A stretch of DNA of 14,460 bases. Origin: Phycisphaerae bacterium (GTDB lineage Bacteria > Planctomycetota > Phycisphaerae > WQYP01). Within the stretch, counting starts at the first letter, position 1. Each line of letters begins with the position of its first letter. The notes under the pieces are model-generated. The model searched no databases. It was not told where the DNA came from and saw only the letters and a list, made by a program, of their open reading frames with translations. The stretch lies in the NCBI GenBank assembly GCA_013044065.1, contig JABEVA010000007.1, positions 1-14,460 of the forward strand, read 5' to 3'. This document shows positions 6,379-13,646 of the stretch, one piece after another. The translations under genes were made by a program, and so were the position numbers.

Positions 6379-7083
6379 GTGAAAGTAAATAGTGAAAATG
6401 CGATAAAATTTCCTAAAATCGTGGGTCAAGCCGAATGGCAGAAGGCTCGCGACGCACTGCTGGTCAAGGAGAAGGCGGCGACACGGGCGAGCGATGCGCT
6501 GGCCGCGGAGCGCCGGCGGCTGCCGATGGTCAGGATCGATAAGCAATATGTCTTCGCCGGACCGAAAGGCAATCTAAGCCTGTTTGATTTATTCGAAGGC
6601 CGTCGCCAGCTTATGCTCTATCATTTCATGTTTGCCCCTTCAGTTGCAGGCTGGCCGGATGCGGGATGTGTGGGATGCTCGATGGTAGTGGACCAATTCG
6701 GCCAACTGGCCCATTTCCATGCGCGCGATACCTCCTTCTGCCTGGTCTCTCAGGCTCCTTTGGAGAATATTGAGAAATTCAAGATGCGGATGGGATGGAC
6801 ATACCCCTGGTACTCGTCCGATGGCAGCGAATTCAACAAAGACTTTGGGCTCACCATCGACAAGCACGAGAGGTATGGCTTGAGCGTCTTCATCCACGAC
6901 GACAAAGATGTCTACCGCACCTACCATACCAATGGTCGCGGGGTCGAGGGGCTGAACATCTGGACATTCCTCGACCTGACACCGCTGGGCCGACAGGAGG
7001 AGTGGCAAGACTCCGTGGTCGGCGGCCAGCGAACCAAAGCCGGTGCCTGGTGGCGTCGCCACGATGAATATGGCGAGCACTGA
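6379..7083 (+). CDS. DUF899 family thioredoxin-like protein
   Basis: A 234-residue protein of the DUF899 family, which has a thioredoxin-like fold and no settled function. Recognisable parts are the N-terminal WQKARDALLVKEKAATRASDALAAERRRLPMV (20-51), GNLSLFDLFEGRRQLMLYHFMF (64-85) and GCVGCSMVVDQ with a Cys97-x-x-Cys100 pair. The GWTYPWYSSDGSEFNKDFG motif and the closing WWRRHDEY also fit the family. The CxxC suggests a redox role but is not proof. GTG start at 6379, with AAAGGA at 6365-6370 spaced 8 nt. Follows the SRPBCC gene after a spacer that holds a remnant of a second DUF899 end and a palindrome. Confidence 0.9.
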   Translation: MKVNSENAIKFPKIVGQAEWQKARDALLVKEKAATRASDALAAERRRLPMVRIDKQYVFAGPKGNLSLFDLFEGRRQLMLYHFMFAPSVAGWPDAGCVGCSMVVDQFGQLAHFHARDTSFCLVSQAPLENIEKFKMRMGWTYPWYSSDGSEFNKDFGLTIDKHERYGLSVFIHDDKDVYRTYHTNGRGVEGLNIWTFLDLTPLGRQEEWQDSVVGGQRTKAGAWWRRHDEYGEH

Positions 7084-7134
7084 GTCATGCCTCAGGTTTA
7101 TGTGGCGCACCTACAGAACGGGAGATTTCACGAA

Positions 7135-7926
7135 ATGCTTTTCGAGCGCGCTTGCCAGTGGGGCTTAATCATCGCATCAGCGATTCTTTTCTCCGCGAGC
7201 GTGGTGTTGACGATTTTCTGGAGCTTATCCATGTCGGCGATGGGCGGAATGGCTATGCTTGGCGGCTGGACGATGTCGATGATGTGGATGGGAATGCCCG
7301 GCCAGACATGGCCCGGTGCCGCCACGTTGTTCCTCGGCATGTGGGTTGTGATGATGGTGGCGATGATGTTTCCATCCCTGGTACCAATGTTGTTGCGCTA
7401 CCGCCAGAATGTATGCGAAACCGGCAGGACATGCCTTGGACTATTGGCCGTATTAGTGGGCTTGGGGTACTTTTTTGTATGGTCGGCTTTTGGATTGACC
7501 GTCTATCTGATGGGGGTCACACTCGCAATGTTGGAGATGCAAGTGCCTGCGCTGTCGCGTGCGATTCCGATGGTTGCTGGGGCCATCATTCTGATGGCCG
7601 GGGCCTTCCAGTTCACGCCGTGGAAGGCACGTCATCTCTCCTGCTGTCGGGTGTCGTTAAGCTGTGGCCATCCGTTGCCTGCGAGCGTCGGCACGGCTTG
7701 GCGACACGGTCTGCGACTTGGCGTTCATTGCGGCATCTGCTGTGCCGGACTGGTCGCGATCCTCTTGGTGATAGGGGTCATGGACCTGCGAGCGATGGCC
7801 ATAGTTGCGTTAGCTATCACGGCTGAACGTCTGTCAGCGGCGGGCGAACGCATCGCGCGATTCTTTGGGGCGGTCATCGCCGGTACAGGGATCTTCCTGA
7901 TTGCGCGAGCAACCGGTGTGGGCTGA
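7135..7926 (+). CDS. DUF2182 predicted metal-binding integral membrane protein
   Basis: A 263-residue inner-membrane protein with about six helices and the DUF2182 hallmarks. These are MWVVMMVAMMFPSLVPMLLRYR (69-90), GYFFVWSAFG (111-120), the FQFTPWKARHLSCCRVSLSCG piece (158-178) and the HGLRLGVHCGICCAGL stretch (191-206). Residues 33-54 hold nine methionines, and Cys170, Cys171, Cys177, His198, Cys199, Cys202 and Cys203 cluster near membrane boundaries, which suggests a soft-metal (copper-like) site; this is inference. Start at 7135 has GGGAGA at 7120-7125 spaced 9 nt; ATG 7087, just after the DUF899 stop, is an alternative adding 16 residues. Its last 93 bases overlap the convergent membrane-protein gene. 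Confidence 0.88.
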   Translation: MLFERACQWGLIIASAILFSASVVLTIFWSLSMSAMGGMAMLGGWTMSMMWMGMPGQTWPGAATLFLGMWVVMMVAMMFPSLVPMLLRYRQNVCETGRTCLGLLAVLVGLGYFFVWSAFGLTVYLMGVTLAMLEMQVPALSRAIPMVAGAIILMAGAFQFTPWKARHLSCCRVSLSCGHPLPASVGTAWRHGLRLGVHCGICCAGLVAILLVIGVMDLRAMAIVALAITAERLSAAGERIARFFGAVIAGTGIFLIARATGVG

Positions 7927-9708
7927 CGCTATTGGATCGTGCCCTGGGCGATAGCCGTACAGCCCTTGGAGTGAATGAACCACCCGGCCTGAATACTTGG
8001 ACATCTTTTGGCCGTGGAGCAGAAAATTGTTGGTGGCATGCTGGGGCTGCCGCAGCAGATACAAGCGCACGCCGCCGGTGATAATCGGCGTGATGTGCAG
8101 GAAACTGCAGGGTGTAGCGCTGGTGGGCCTATCCGCCACCGGAACAATTATGGCATCGACATGGTGGCGGGCGAGAAAGTTCTCTATGGATCGCCGATTC
8201 GCGTGAGCTGGGCCAAGGGCTAAAGCCGCCTGGGCCTCGGATGTGGTGTAACTCCGCGGCACCTGTGTACCGACGTAGCCGCCGGCCATGGCGAAACGAA
8301 AATTGCTCTCGGCCTGCCAGTACATCGTTCTTCCCTTAAAGCCGTCCGGAGAAATTAACACCGTCGTTCCCTGGGGAAGATAACGCCTCAGTGTCGGGGA
8401 AGAAAAAAAAACCGGGTTGGGTATGTGGTATCGCCAATGGTGGGTCCATGTATAGGGCAGCATAACGACAACCGTGGCGATCGCCCAGACCACCTTCGCA
8501 CGTCTGTTTTGGCGTGAGTAGGCCATCCACCAGGTGCCGATCATGGCCACTGCCAGAGATACGTATAGGCTGAAGCGTGCCGGCAAGGCCTTGTCCAAAA
8601 GCGGCAAACGCACAAAAGCGCTCCATGGTAAAAGAACATTGGGAATGTGAACTGGCAGGTGGAGTCGCGAGCCGAGGCTGGCTATAAAGACCACCGCCAG
8701 CATAAATATCAACACGCGTGTACTTTTCTGATCCATAAATTCCCGCAGGAACAACATCACGATGCCCAGCAGCGGCAATCCAAGGTAGGCGTCCTGTTCG
8801 TAACTGCGCCCTTGCCAACGCGCCAGCCAATGGGCAGGTCCGATCCATGATTGTGTCAGATGACCAAGCCAGTTGATGGGCGTTGGAATCACATAGTTGA
8901 AAGGATCGGCCACGATAACATTGGACGACAAAATAGCCCCATGCACATAATGGACGAAAAATACATAATACCAACAAGGGGTCAAAAGTACTATGGCCAG
9001 CAAAATCGCGGCCATGGTCGCCCGCAGCGCGGCCAGATGCCGACGGCGCTGGTCGCCTGCGGGTGCAAATGCCGCTGCCGCGATAATCGCCAGCAGGCCG
9101 AACGGCAACAAGGTCGCAAATACCTCGGTGGAAACGCCGAACTGAAAAACCAGAAGAACCGCGGTCAGGGCGATATACCACCGACGGCCCAGGTTGCCCT
9201 TCCAGTGGAGAATATAAGCCAGGATTAACAAAGGGATGGCGAAGGTGACAAACAGGTTGACCTCGCCAAGCAGGTGGCCGAATTCATAGCCGGAAAACCC
9301 AAACACCCACCCGCCGAAAAGAGCGGGAAAGAATTGGCCCGTTATTTCTCGCCCCAACAGGTAAGCGCTCCAGGCACCTATTGCTGGAGCCAGGACGGCC
9401 ACCAGGTTGTAACTGGCCAGGGGGCCAAACAGCAGCGTGATCGGTGCCATGATAATGGCCACACTGGGAATGGATGTCACCCAGAGCAAATTCTGGCCGC
9501 TGGGAGCCCAAATTTGGTGGGTATAAAGCGGGTTCAAGCCGTGGAGTATCGCCCATGGCCACCAAGAGTACATCCAGAGAAAAAGAAAGCCCGGTGAGCC
9601 GATGATGGTATTGTGCAGGTGCAGCCGTGTGGGCAACACCAGCAGCACCGTCGCCGCCAGCACATAAATAGCCAGCGCTAACCATTTTTCTCGCCGCGGG
9701 TGGGTCAT
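7834..9708 (-). CDS. Multi-pass membrane protein, GT-C-like glycosyltransferase candidate
   Basis: A 624-residue protein with roughly ten to eleven membrane helices in the first 440 residues, then a soluble domain of about 150 residues. The first outside loop carries IIGSPGFLFLWMYSWWPWAI and LNPLYTHQIWAPSGQNLLW. This layout is typical of large GT-C-type membrane proteins related to lipid-linked sugar transferases. The soluble part includes LPQGTTVLISPDGFKGRTMYWQ and MAGGYVG. The acidic residue often found after SPG in relatives is not seen here. Start at 9708 is set by GGAGG spaced 8 nt and a 4-nt ATGA overlap with the DUF4870 gene. The last 40-50 residues look unlike the family, and the end overlaps the convergent DUF2182 gene by 93 bp, suggesting a replaced 3' end. 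Donor and acceptor unknown. Confidence 0.8.
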   Translation of the reverse strand: MTHPRREKWLALAIYVLAATVLLVLPTRLHLHNTIIGSPGFLFLWMYSWWPWAILHGLNPLYTHQIWAPSGQNLLWVTSIPSVAIIMAPITLLFGPLASYNLVAVLAPAIGAWSAYLLGREITGQFFPALFGGWVFGFSGYEFGHLLGEVNLFVTFAIPLLILAYILHWKGNLGRRWYIALTAVLLVFQFGVSTEVFATLLPFGLLAIIAAAAFAPAGDQRRRHLAALRATMAAILLAIVLLTPCWYYVFFVHYVHGAILSSNVIVADPFNYVIPTPINWLGHLTQSWIGPAHWLARWQGRSYEQDAYLGLPLLGIVMLFLREFMDQKSTRVLIFMLAVVFIASLGSRLHLPVHIPNVLLPWSAFVRLPLLDKALPARFSLYVSLAVAMIGTWWMAYSRQNRRAKVVWAIATVVVMLPYTWTHHWRYHIPNPVFFSSPTLRRYLPQGTTVLISPDGFKGRTMYWQAESNFRFAMAGGYVGTQVPRSYTTSEAQAALALGPAHANRRSIENFLARHHVDAIIVPVADRPTSATPCSFLHITPIITGGVRLYLLRQPQHATNNFLLHGQKMSKYSGRVVHSLQGLYGYRPGHDPIASAHTGCSRNQEDPCTGDDRPKESRDAFARR

Positions 9709-10136
9709 GAAACTTTCCTCCATGCCAACCGCGGCCAGCTCGGATAAATGCAGCCGTGCCCCAGCATGGCCGCCACCGCACTGGCCAAACTCAATAAAAT
9801 TGAGATCCACCGCAGGCAGTTAAAAACCAACGTTCCACCGTAAACCAACAGCGCCGCCAGTGGATGTTGCCACACAAGATGCGGCAAACTGGGCACCATA
9901 GATCCCGGTCGGAACCGAAAAAACGTCGGACCAGCCAGCGGAATCGTGGGTACCAAAACCATATAACCGGCAAAAATAAATGCCTGAAAGCCGGCCGCCC
10001 GACGGCCATGGGCCGCCAGCCAAACGTCGCGATCCTGGGCGTAAAACCACACCGCCAGGCCCGGCACAAAAAACATCACCGGTCCGAGCAGATGGACCAC
10101 CACCGCCGTAAATCGAGCAGTTGGGGAAGGAGTCAT
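9705..10136 (-). CDS. DUF4870 (Tic20-like) membrane protein
   Basis: A 143-residue small membrane protein with about three helices. The opening ARFTAVVVHLLGPVMFFVPGLAVWFYAQDRDVWLAAHGRRAAGFQAFIF is the DUF4870 pattern: conserved His in the first helix, a charged turn, then HGRxAxxFQ leading into the next helix. Function of the family is unknown. The start at 10136 has GGTGA about 5 nt upstream; a TTG 36 nt earlier would be an alternative. Its TGA overlaps the ATG of the large membrane protein by 4 nt (ATGA), so the two are translated from one mRNA and the pair may act together. A possible promoter lies near 10407-10436. Confidence 0.8.
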   Translation of the reverse strand: MTPSPTARFTAVVVHLLGPVMFFVPGLAVWFYAQDRDVWLAAHGRRAAGFQAFIFAGYMVLVPTIPLAGPTFFRFRPGSMVPSLPHLVWQHPLAALLVYGGTLVFNCLRWISILLSLASAVAAMLGHGCIYPSWPRLAWRKVS

Positions 10137-10652
10137 CGTTTCACCAAAACCTACAGGCCACGTCATCACCAACCAGCCGATCTTCCTAGCCCAACCGGTT
10201 TTCCGGGGGGCCGAATTCGTTGCAATTCCAGAGAAGGGGAATCATATCCCAACACCACCGGTAGCAGGGATTCCAGGCATTGTAAAGCCTCTCACGGTAT
10301 CTGTAAGAGCCATTACAACCGATGTTCGCCAGCGCTCTGCGCCGGTGCCGGCTGATGAAACGCGATACGATCAAGGCGACTATCAGACAATTTTTCCATC
10401 AACCTTAGTATAATCAAGCACGATAAAAAGGGCCAAGTCGCGGCGAGAACGTGTGGCCACCGCCCTCCCCGGCCCCGGCAGTGATGGGGTGTTGGGTGGG
10501 CAGGTTCGTTGGAGATCCTTGGTACCTGTTGCATACAGATGTGGCCTTGGTCCACCATCGCCATGGTGAAGTCGGCGAAGTTATTTTGGCCCGGTCCCTT
10601 AAAGTGTTAAAAATTTCCGACGGCGGATAACGTTTTTTTTACGGATATCTTT
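10137..10652. other. Divergent intergenic gap, no convincing gene
   Basis: 516 nt between the minus-strand DUF4870 gene and the plus-strand DCC gene. Short open frames occur on both strands but none has a Shine-Dalgarno site with family-like content. The only signals seen are a promoter-like motif at 10407-10436 and G/C-rich stretches at 10451-10500 that could fold. I see no tRNA, recognised riboswitch or known small RNA here. Confidence 0.5.
10407..10436 (-). promoter_or_regulatory. Possible promoter for the DUF4870 operon, with opposite-strand -10 overlap
   Basis: On the minus strand, TTGGCC (10431-10436) and TATACT (10407-10412) are separated by 18 nt. The same site reads TATAAT on the plus strand at 10409-10414, but its -35 region is poor. 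The minus-strand reading would give a leader of about 265 nt before the DUF4870 gene. The match is moderate, so this is a candidate only. Confidence 0.3.
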
Positions 10653-11045
10653 GTGGCTGCTGAACATCACGATCTGGAACAACCGGCGGGCTGGGTGCTT
10701 TACGACGCCGACTGCCATTTTTGCACCACCTGGGCCCGCCGCAGTAAAAAGCTCCTCGAGAGCCGAGAGTTGGTGTTGGTGCCGCTGCAAACACCCTGGG
10801 TGCGTGCGCGGCTGGGTTTGCCCGAGGCGCAATTGTTGACCGAAATGCGACTGCTGCGGCCAAACGGACAGGTCTTTCGCGGTGCGGATGCACTGTTGGA
10901 AATTGGGCGGCATTTCTGCTGGAGCTGGCCGCTGGCGCAAATGGGCCACATCCCAGGGGTTCATGCTTTGTTGGTCATGATTTATCGCTGGGTGGCTCGG
11001 CACCGCAGTTGTGCTGTGGGCGCATGCGAAAGAAAGCAACCTTGA
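10653..11045 (+). CDS. DCC-family (DUF393) thiol-disulfide oxidoreductase-like protein
   Basis: A 130-residue protein with the DCC signature near its start: LYDADCHFC (16-24), where family members have YDGxCxxC, giving a Cys21-x-x-Cys24 pair preceded by Asp18. GADALLEIG lies mid-protein, where the family conserves GxxA, and the C-terminus carries another pair of Cys in SCAVGAC. The family is annotated as thiol-disulfide oxidoreductase-like, but activity is little tested. GTG start at 10653 has only a poor Shine-Dalgarno site; no better in-frame start precedes the motif. Plus-strand and divergent from the DUF4870 operon. Confidence 0.87.
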   Translation: MAAEHHDLEQPAGWVLYDADCHFCTTWARRSKKLLESRELVLVPLQTPWVRARLGLPEAQLLTEMRLLRPNGQVFRGADALLEIGRHFCWSWPLAQMGHIPGVHALLVMIYRWVARHRSCAVGACERKQP

Positions 11046-11493
11046 ATGGGCCTGCGCCTGATAAGCTTGGGGTTGTTGAGGATGACATTTGCGGGAGGTT
11101 TGGCTGCCGGCGGAGCACTCCCCCGCGCCGTGTGCGGTTTGCTGCCGGTGCTTTTTACGCTGCGGCCGATTGCTGGTATCTTTACTCGAAACGTGCGGTA
11201 TGATGCCAATTTTCCCCCGGAATTCTCCGCCTTGCCGCATTGGCAACCCGCAAGTCAGTACATTGTCTTTCGTTGGCAACCGTCGGGCATGTTCTGTTAA
11301 ATTGTGCTGATGTTGTGATCCTTGGGTCCGCTGCTTGGCCACACTCCACTTTATCGCCGGTCAAGATACAATTTAAGCCGATAAAAGAAGGGGAGCGCGC
11401 GCCGAGGTGATGCTGGTGCCCGCCTGGCCGATTGGGCGGGCGGTGGGCGAGACTGAAATATCCCGCGGGTCGGTTATACTCATGGGAACGACG
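11046..11493. other. Gap between the DCC gene and cdaA, with a doubtful small ORF
   Basis: 448 nt without a firm gene. An 84-codon frame (11046-11300) starts at an ATG directly after the DCC stop (TGAATG). It begins with a hydrophobic stretch, but lacks its own Shine-Dalgarno site and any family I know, so I do not call it. TTGGCA at 11273-11278 followed by TTAAAT at 11297-11302 (18-nt spacer) is a possible weak promoter. A perfect hairpin TTGCC-GCATT-GGCAA lies at about 11232-11246. The frame of cdaA is open upstream to GTG 11407, but that part does not resemble the family. Confidence 0.4.
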
Positions 11494-12312
11494 ATGCCCG
11501 GATTTTTACACAACTACCTCCGTCGACTTACCGCTCATCAGTGGTGGGTGGTATTGTTGGAAATGCTGCTGATTGGGGTGGTGGTGTATTCGGTGCTGGA
11601 ATTCCTCCGCGGCACCCGCGGAGCCAGGTTAATCAAGGGAGTGGGACTCTTTCTGCTGATCGCCTACACCATCATCCGGCTCGGCGGCGATAAACTGCTG
11701 CGCGTGGAATTTTTGTTCAGCCGGCTTCTGGTGTTTACCAGCTTTGCCATTGTCGTGGTGTTTCAGCCGGAATTGCGGCGTGCCATGATCCGCCTGGGCG
11801 AAACGCGATTCTTCCGCCCCAATGCCGGTTCGGCCCGCAAAGCAGTGGATATGATCTGTGAATCGGTGGAGTACTGCGCCCGCAACCGGATCGGCGCTTT
11901 AATCGCAATCGAACGGGATGTCGGCCTGGCCGGGCTTACGGAAAACGGCACCACGCTCAATGCCGATTTAAGCGCCGAACTGCTGGATACCATTTTCTGG
12001 CCTGGATCGCTGCTCCATGATATGGGGGTGGTGATCCGAGAAGGAAAAATCGTCGCAGCCGGAGTGCAGTTTCCATTGGCCGAAGGTGGCGAACTGAGCC
12101 AGGAAATGGGTGCCCGACATCGGGCGGGGTTGGGCCTGGCCCAGGAAACGGATGCGGTGGTGGTTATCGTGAGTGAAGAAACGGGTACGATCAGCATTGC
12201 CGAGCGCGGGCAATTAACCCGCGGCCTGACCGCCGAAGAACTGCGGGACACGCTGGTGACCTTGCTGCGCCGTCCGGCCACGCCGGTCACAGCCCGGTCC
12301 GCAGCGGCATAA
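11494..12312 (+). CDS. cdaA: Diadenylate cyclase, CdaA-type (c-di-AMP synthase)
   Basis: A 272-residue membrane-anchored enzyme that makes c-di-AMP from two ATP. Three hydrophobic segments fill residues 17-95 (WWVVLLEMLLIGVVVYSVLEFLRGTRGARLIKG, then LFLLIAYTIIRLGG and LLVFTSFAIVVVFQPELRRAM). The DAC domain follows, with RIGALIAIERDVGL, GTTLNADLSAELLDTIFWPGSLLHD, GARHRAGLGLAQETDAVVVIVSEETGTISIA. RHR is at residues 208-210. The usual DGA motif reads Asp176-Met-Gly, keeping the aspartate but not the next two residues. Start at 11494 gives a family-normal length and has a weak GGGAA site; ATG 11482 or GTG 11407 are alternatives. A YbbR/CdaR-like gene follows, as in Firmicutes. Confidence 0.9.
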   Translation: MPGFLHNYLRRLTAHQWWVVLLEMLLIGVVVYSVLEFLRGTRGARLIKGVGLFLLIAYTIIRLGGDKLLRVEFLFSRLLVFTSFAIVVVFQPELRRAMIRLGETRFFRPNAGSARKAVDMICESVEYCARNRIGALIAIERDVGLAGLTENGTTLNADLSAELLDTIFWPGSLLHDMGVVIREGKIVAAGVQFPLAEGGELSQEMGARHRAGLGLAQETDAVVVIVSEETGTISIAERGQLTRGLTAEELRDTLVTLLRRPATPVTARSAAA

Positions 12313-12317
12313 AATAA

Positions 12318-12350
12318 GGCAAGGGGCGCGGCCTCCATCCGGCCTTGGCC
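12318..12350 (+). repeat. GC-rich hairpin between cdaA and the YbbR gene
   Basis: GGCAAGG (12318-12324) can pair with CCTTG-CC (12343-12350, one bulged G), with an alternative inner GGCC/GGCC pairing. No T tract follows. It could attenuate or stabilise the mRNA between the two genes. Confidence 0.3.
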
Positions 12351-12400
12351 GCCGTTCGTGGAAAAGTGTCGTTTTTAGTAATACCCCGGAAGCGAAATCC

Positions 12401-13612
12401 ATGGCCAGCAAACCGACAAAATTTACCGACCGCCTGAAGGTCTTGCCGCTGACGGTGCTCTTGACGGTGTTGCTATGGCTTTATGCCGATGCCCATCTGA
12501 CTGCTACTCAGCGTGACTTGCCCATTCATATTACAATATTTGCCGGAGCCGGGGCCAATGGCAACCCGCAAACCGTTTTGCTCAAAAGGCCTGCGGACAG
12601 CGACTTTGTTGTGACTATCCAGGGGTCCGGTGAAGCCGTGGATCGCATCCGCCAGCAGTGCGATGGTCGAGGCCTTTTTACCGCCCAGGATGTTAATAAC
12701 CTCACCTATGTCCTGACGCGCTCGGATATAAAAAGCATCGCCGCTGGAAAATCGCTTAACGCCCAGCGTATTTTCAACTCCCTGGTTTATTTCACCAGAC
12801 ACCGGGTGGTGGTTACGGCGGTAAGCCCGCGCCAAATTGAGCTGAAGGTGGATCCCATTGTCACGATCAACCGTCCGGTGGAGTTTCGCGCCGTTGCCGG
12901 TGTCGCCGCGAGCATTGTGCCGGCCAGCGTGCAGGTCATGCTGCCACGGAGCCTTCTGGAAAACATAGGCGGGGCGGATCAGATTGACGTCGTCGCCAAG
13001 CCTCTCACCAGCATTTCCGCCTTGCCGGTGGGATCACGCCAAACCATTTCGTCCCAGCTTAGTCTGGTATTCCCCGGTTCACCCGACCCACGGGTAACCG
13101 TTACGCCGTCCAACGCCATGGTCACCTTTACGGTACCGCATCAACCCCGCACGAAATTGTTTATCGGCGTGGTGCCGGTTTGGCTCAACGGGCCACCCTG
13201 GCTGCTGAATCAATATCGCATCAATGTACGCAATGCCACGCTGCATATCACGGTAGCCGGACCGCAGCGCTTGATCCGGAAACTGCGCAACAATGTCATC
13301 CGCGGCAATCTGGCACCGCCTGGAAAACGCGTGATTGCATTTCTGGATATCACGCCCTCCGTGCAGCCACATGTCCACTGGCAGCCCACCACCATTCGCT
13401 ATTCCCTGCCAGCGGGAATTTCATTGGTGGATGGTCCAACCACGGTGCCCACCCAAATCGTTGCCCAGCCCAGCCAGGTGAGAACCCGTCCTGGGCCAAC
13501 CACCGCGGCAAACACCCAGCCCACGGCGACAGCGCCCGCGTCGGTGCCGCAAACCATTCCGTCCGCCGGCGTCCCAGGCGGTGTTCACAACCCCGTTAGC
13601 CATGGCCGCTGA
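12401..13612 (+). CDS. YbbR-domain protein, CdaR-like partner of CdaA
   Basis: A 403-residue protein with a single N-terminal membrane anchor (about residues 13-28, KVLPLTVLLTVLLWLY) and an extracytoplasmic remainder. Repeated beta-rich units of the YbbR type are visible, for example RHRVVVTAVSPRQIELKVDP (about 135-153) and TLHITVAGPQRLIRKLRNN further on. The last 55 to 60 residues are rich in Pro, Thr, Ala and Gln, probably a flexible tail. In Firmicutes the YbbR protein CdaR binds and modulates CdaA; position directly after cdaA (88-nt gap) supports the same role here. Start ATG 12401 has GGAAGCG about 6 nt upstream. glmM, the usual third gene, is absent; xseA follows. Confidence 0.72.
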   Translation: MASKPTKFTDRLKVLPLTVLLTVLLWLYADAHLTATQRDLPIHITIFAGAGANGNPQTVLLKRPADSDFVVTIQGSGEAVDRIRQQCDGRGLFTAQDVNNLTYVLTRSDIKSIAAGKSLNAQRIFNSLVYFTRHRVVVTAVSPRQIELKVDPIVTINRPVEFRAVAGVAASIVPASVQVMLPRSLLENIGGADQIDVVAKPLTSISALPVGSRQTISSQLSLVFPGSPDPRVTVTPSNAMVTFTVPHQPRTKLFIGVVPVWLNGPPWLLNQYRINVRNATLHITVAGPQRLIRKLRNNVIRGNLAPPGKRVIAFLDITPSVQPHVHWQPTTIRYSLPAGISLVDGPTTVPTQIVAQPSQVRTRPGPTTAANTQPTATAPASVPQTIPSAGVPGGVHNPVSHGR

Positions 13613-13646
13613 ACAGCGGCATTTAATCACGCAAGGGAGGTCACCC

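Noticed and set aside
8336..9181. 281-codon minus-strand ORF in another frame
   Set aside because: It is the out-of-frame shadow of the large membrane-protein gene, whose frame has clear helices and motifs.
10451..10500. G/C-rich stretch that might be SRP RNA or a cobalamin riboswitch
   Set aside because: I looked for the conserved core sequences of both and found none.
11046..11300. 84-codon plus-strand ORF directly after the DCC gene
   Set aside because: No Shine-Dalgarno site of its own, no family resemblance, and the second half is not protein-like; kept only as a note in the gap entry.
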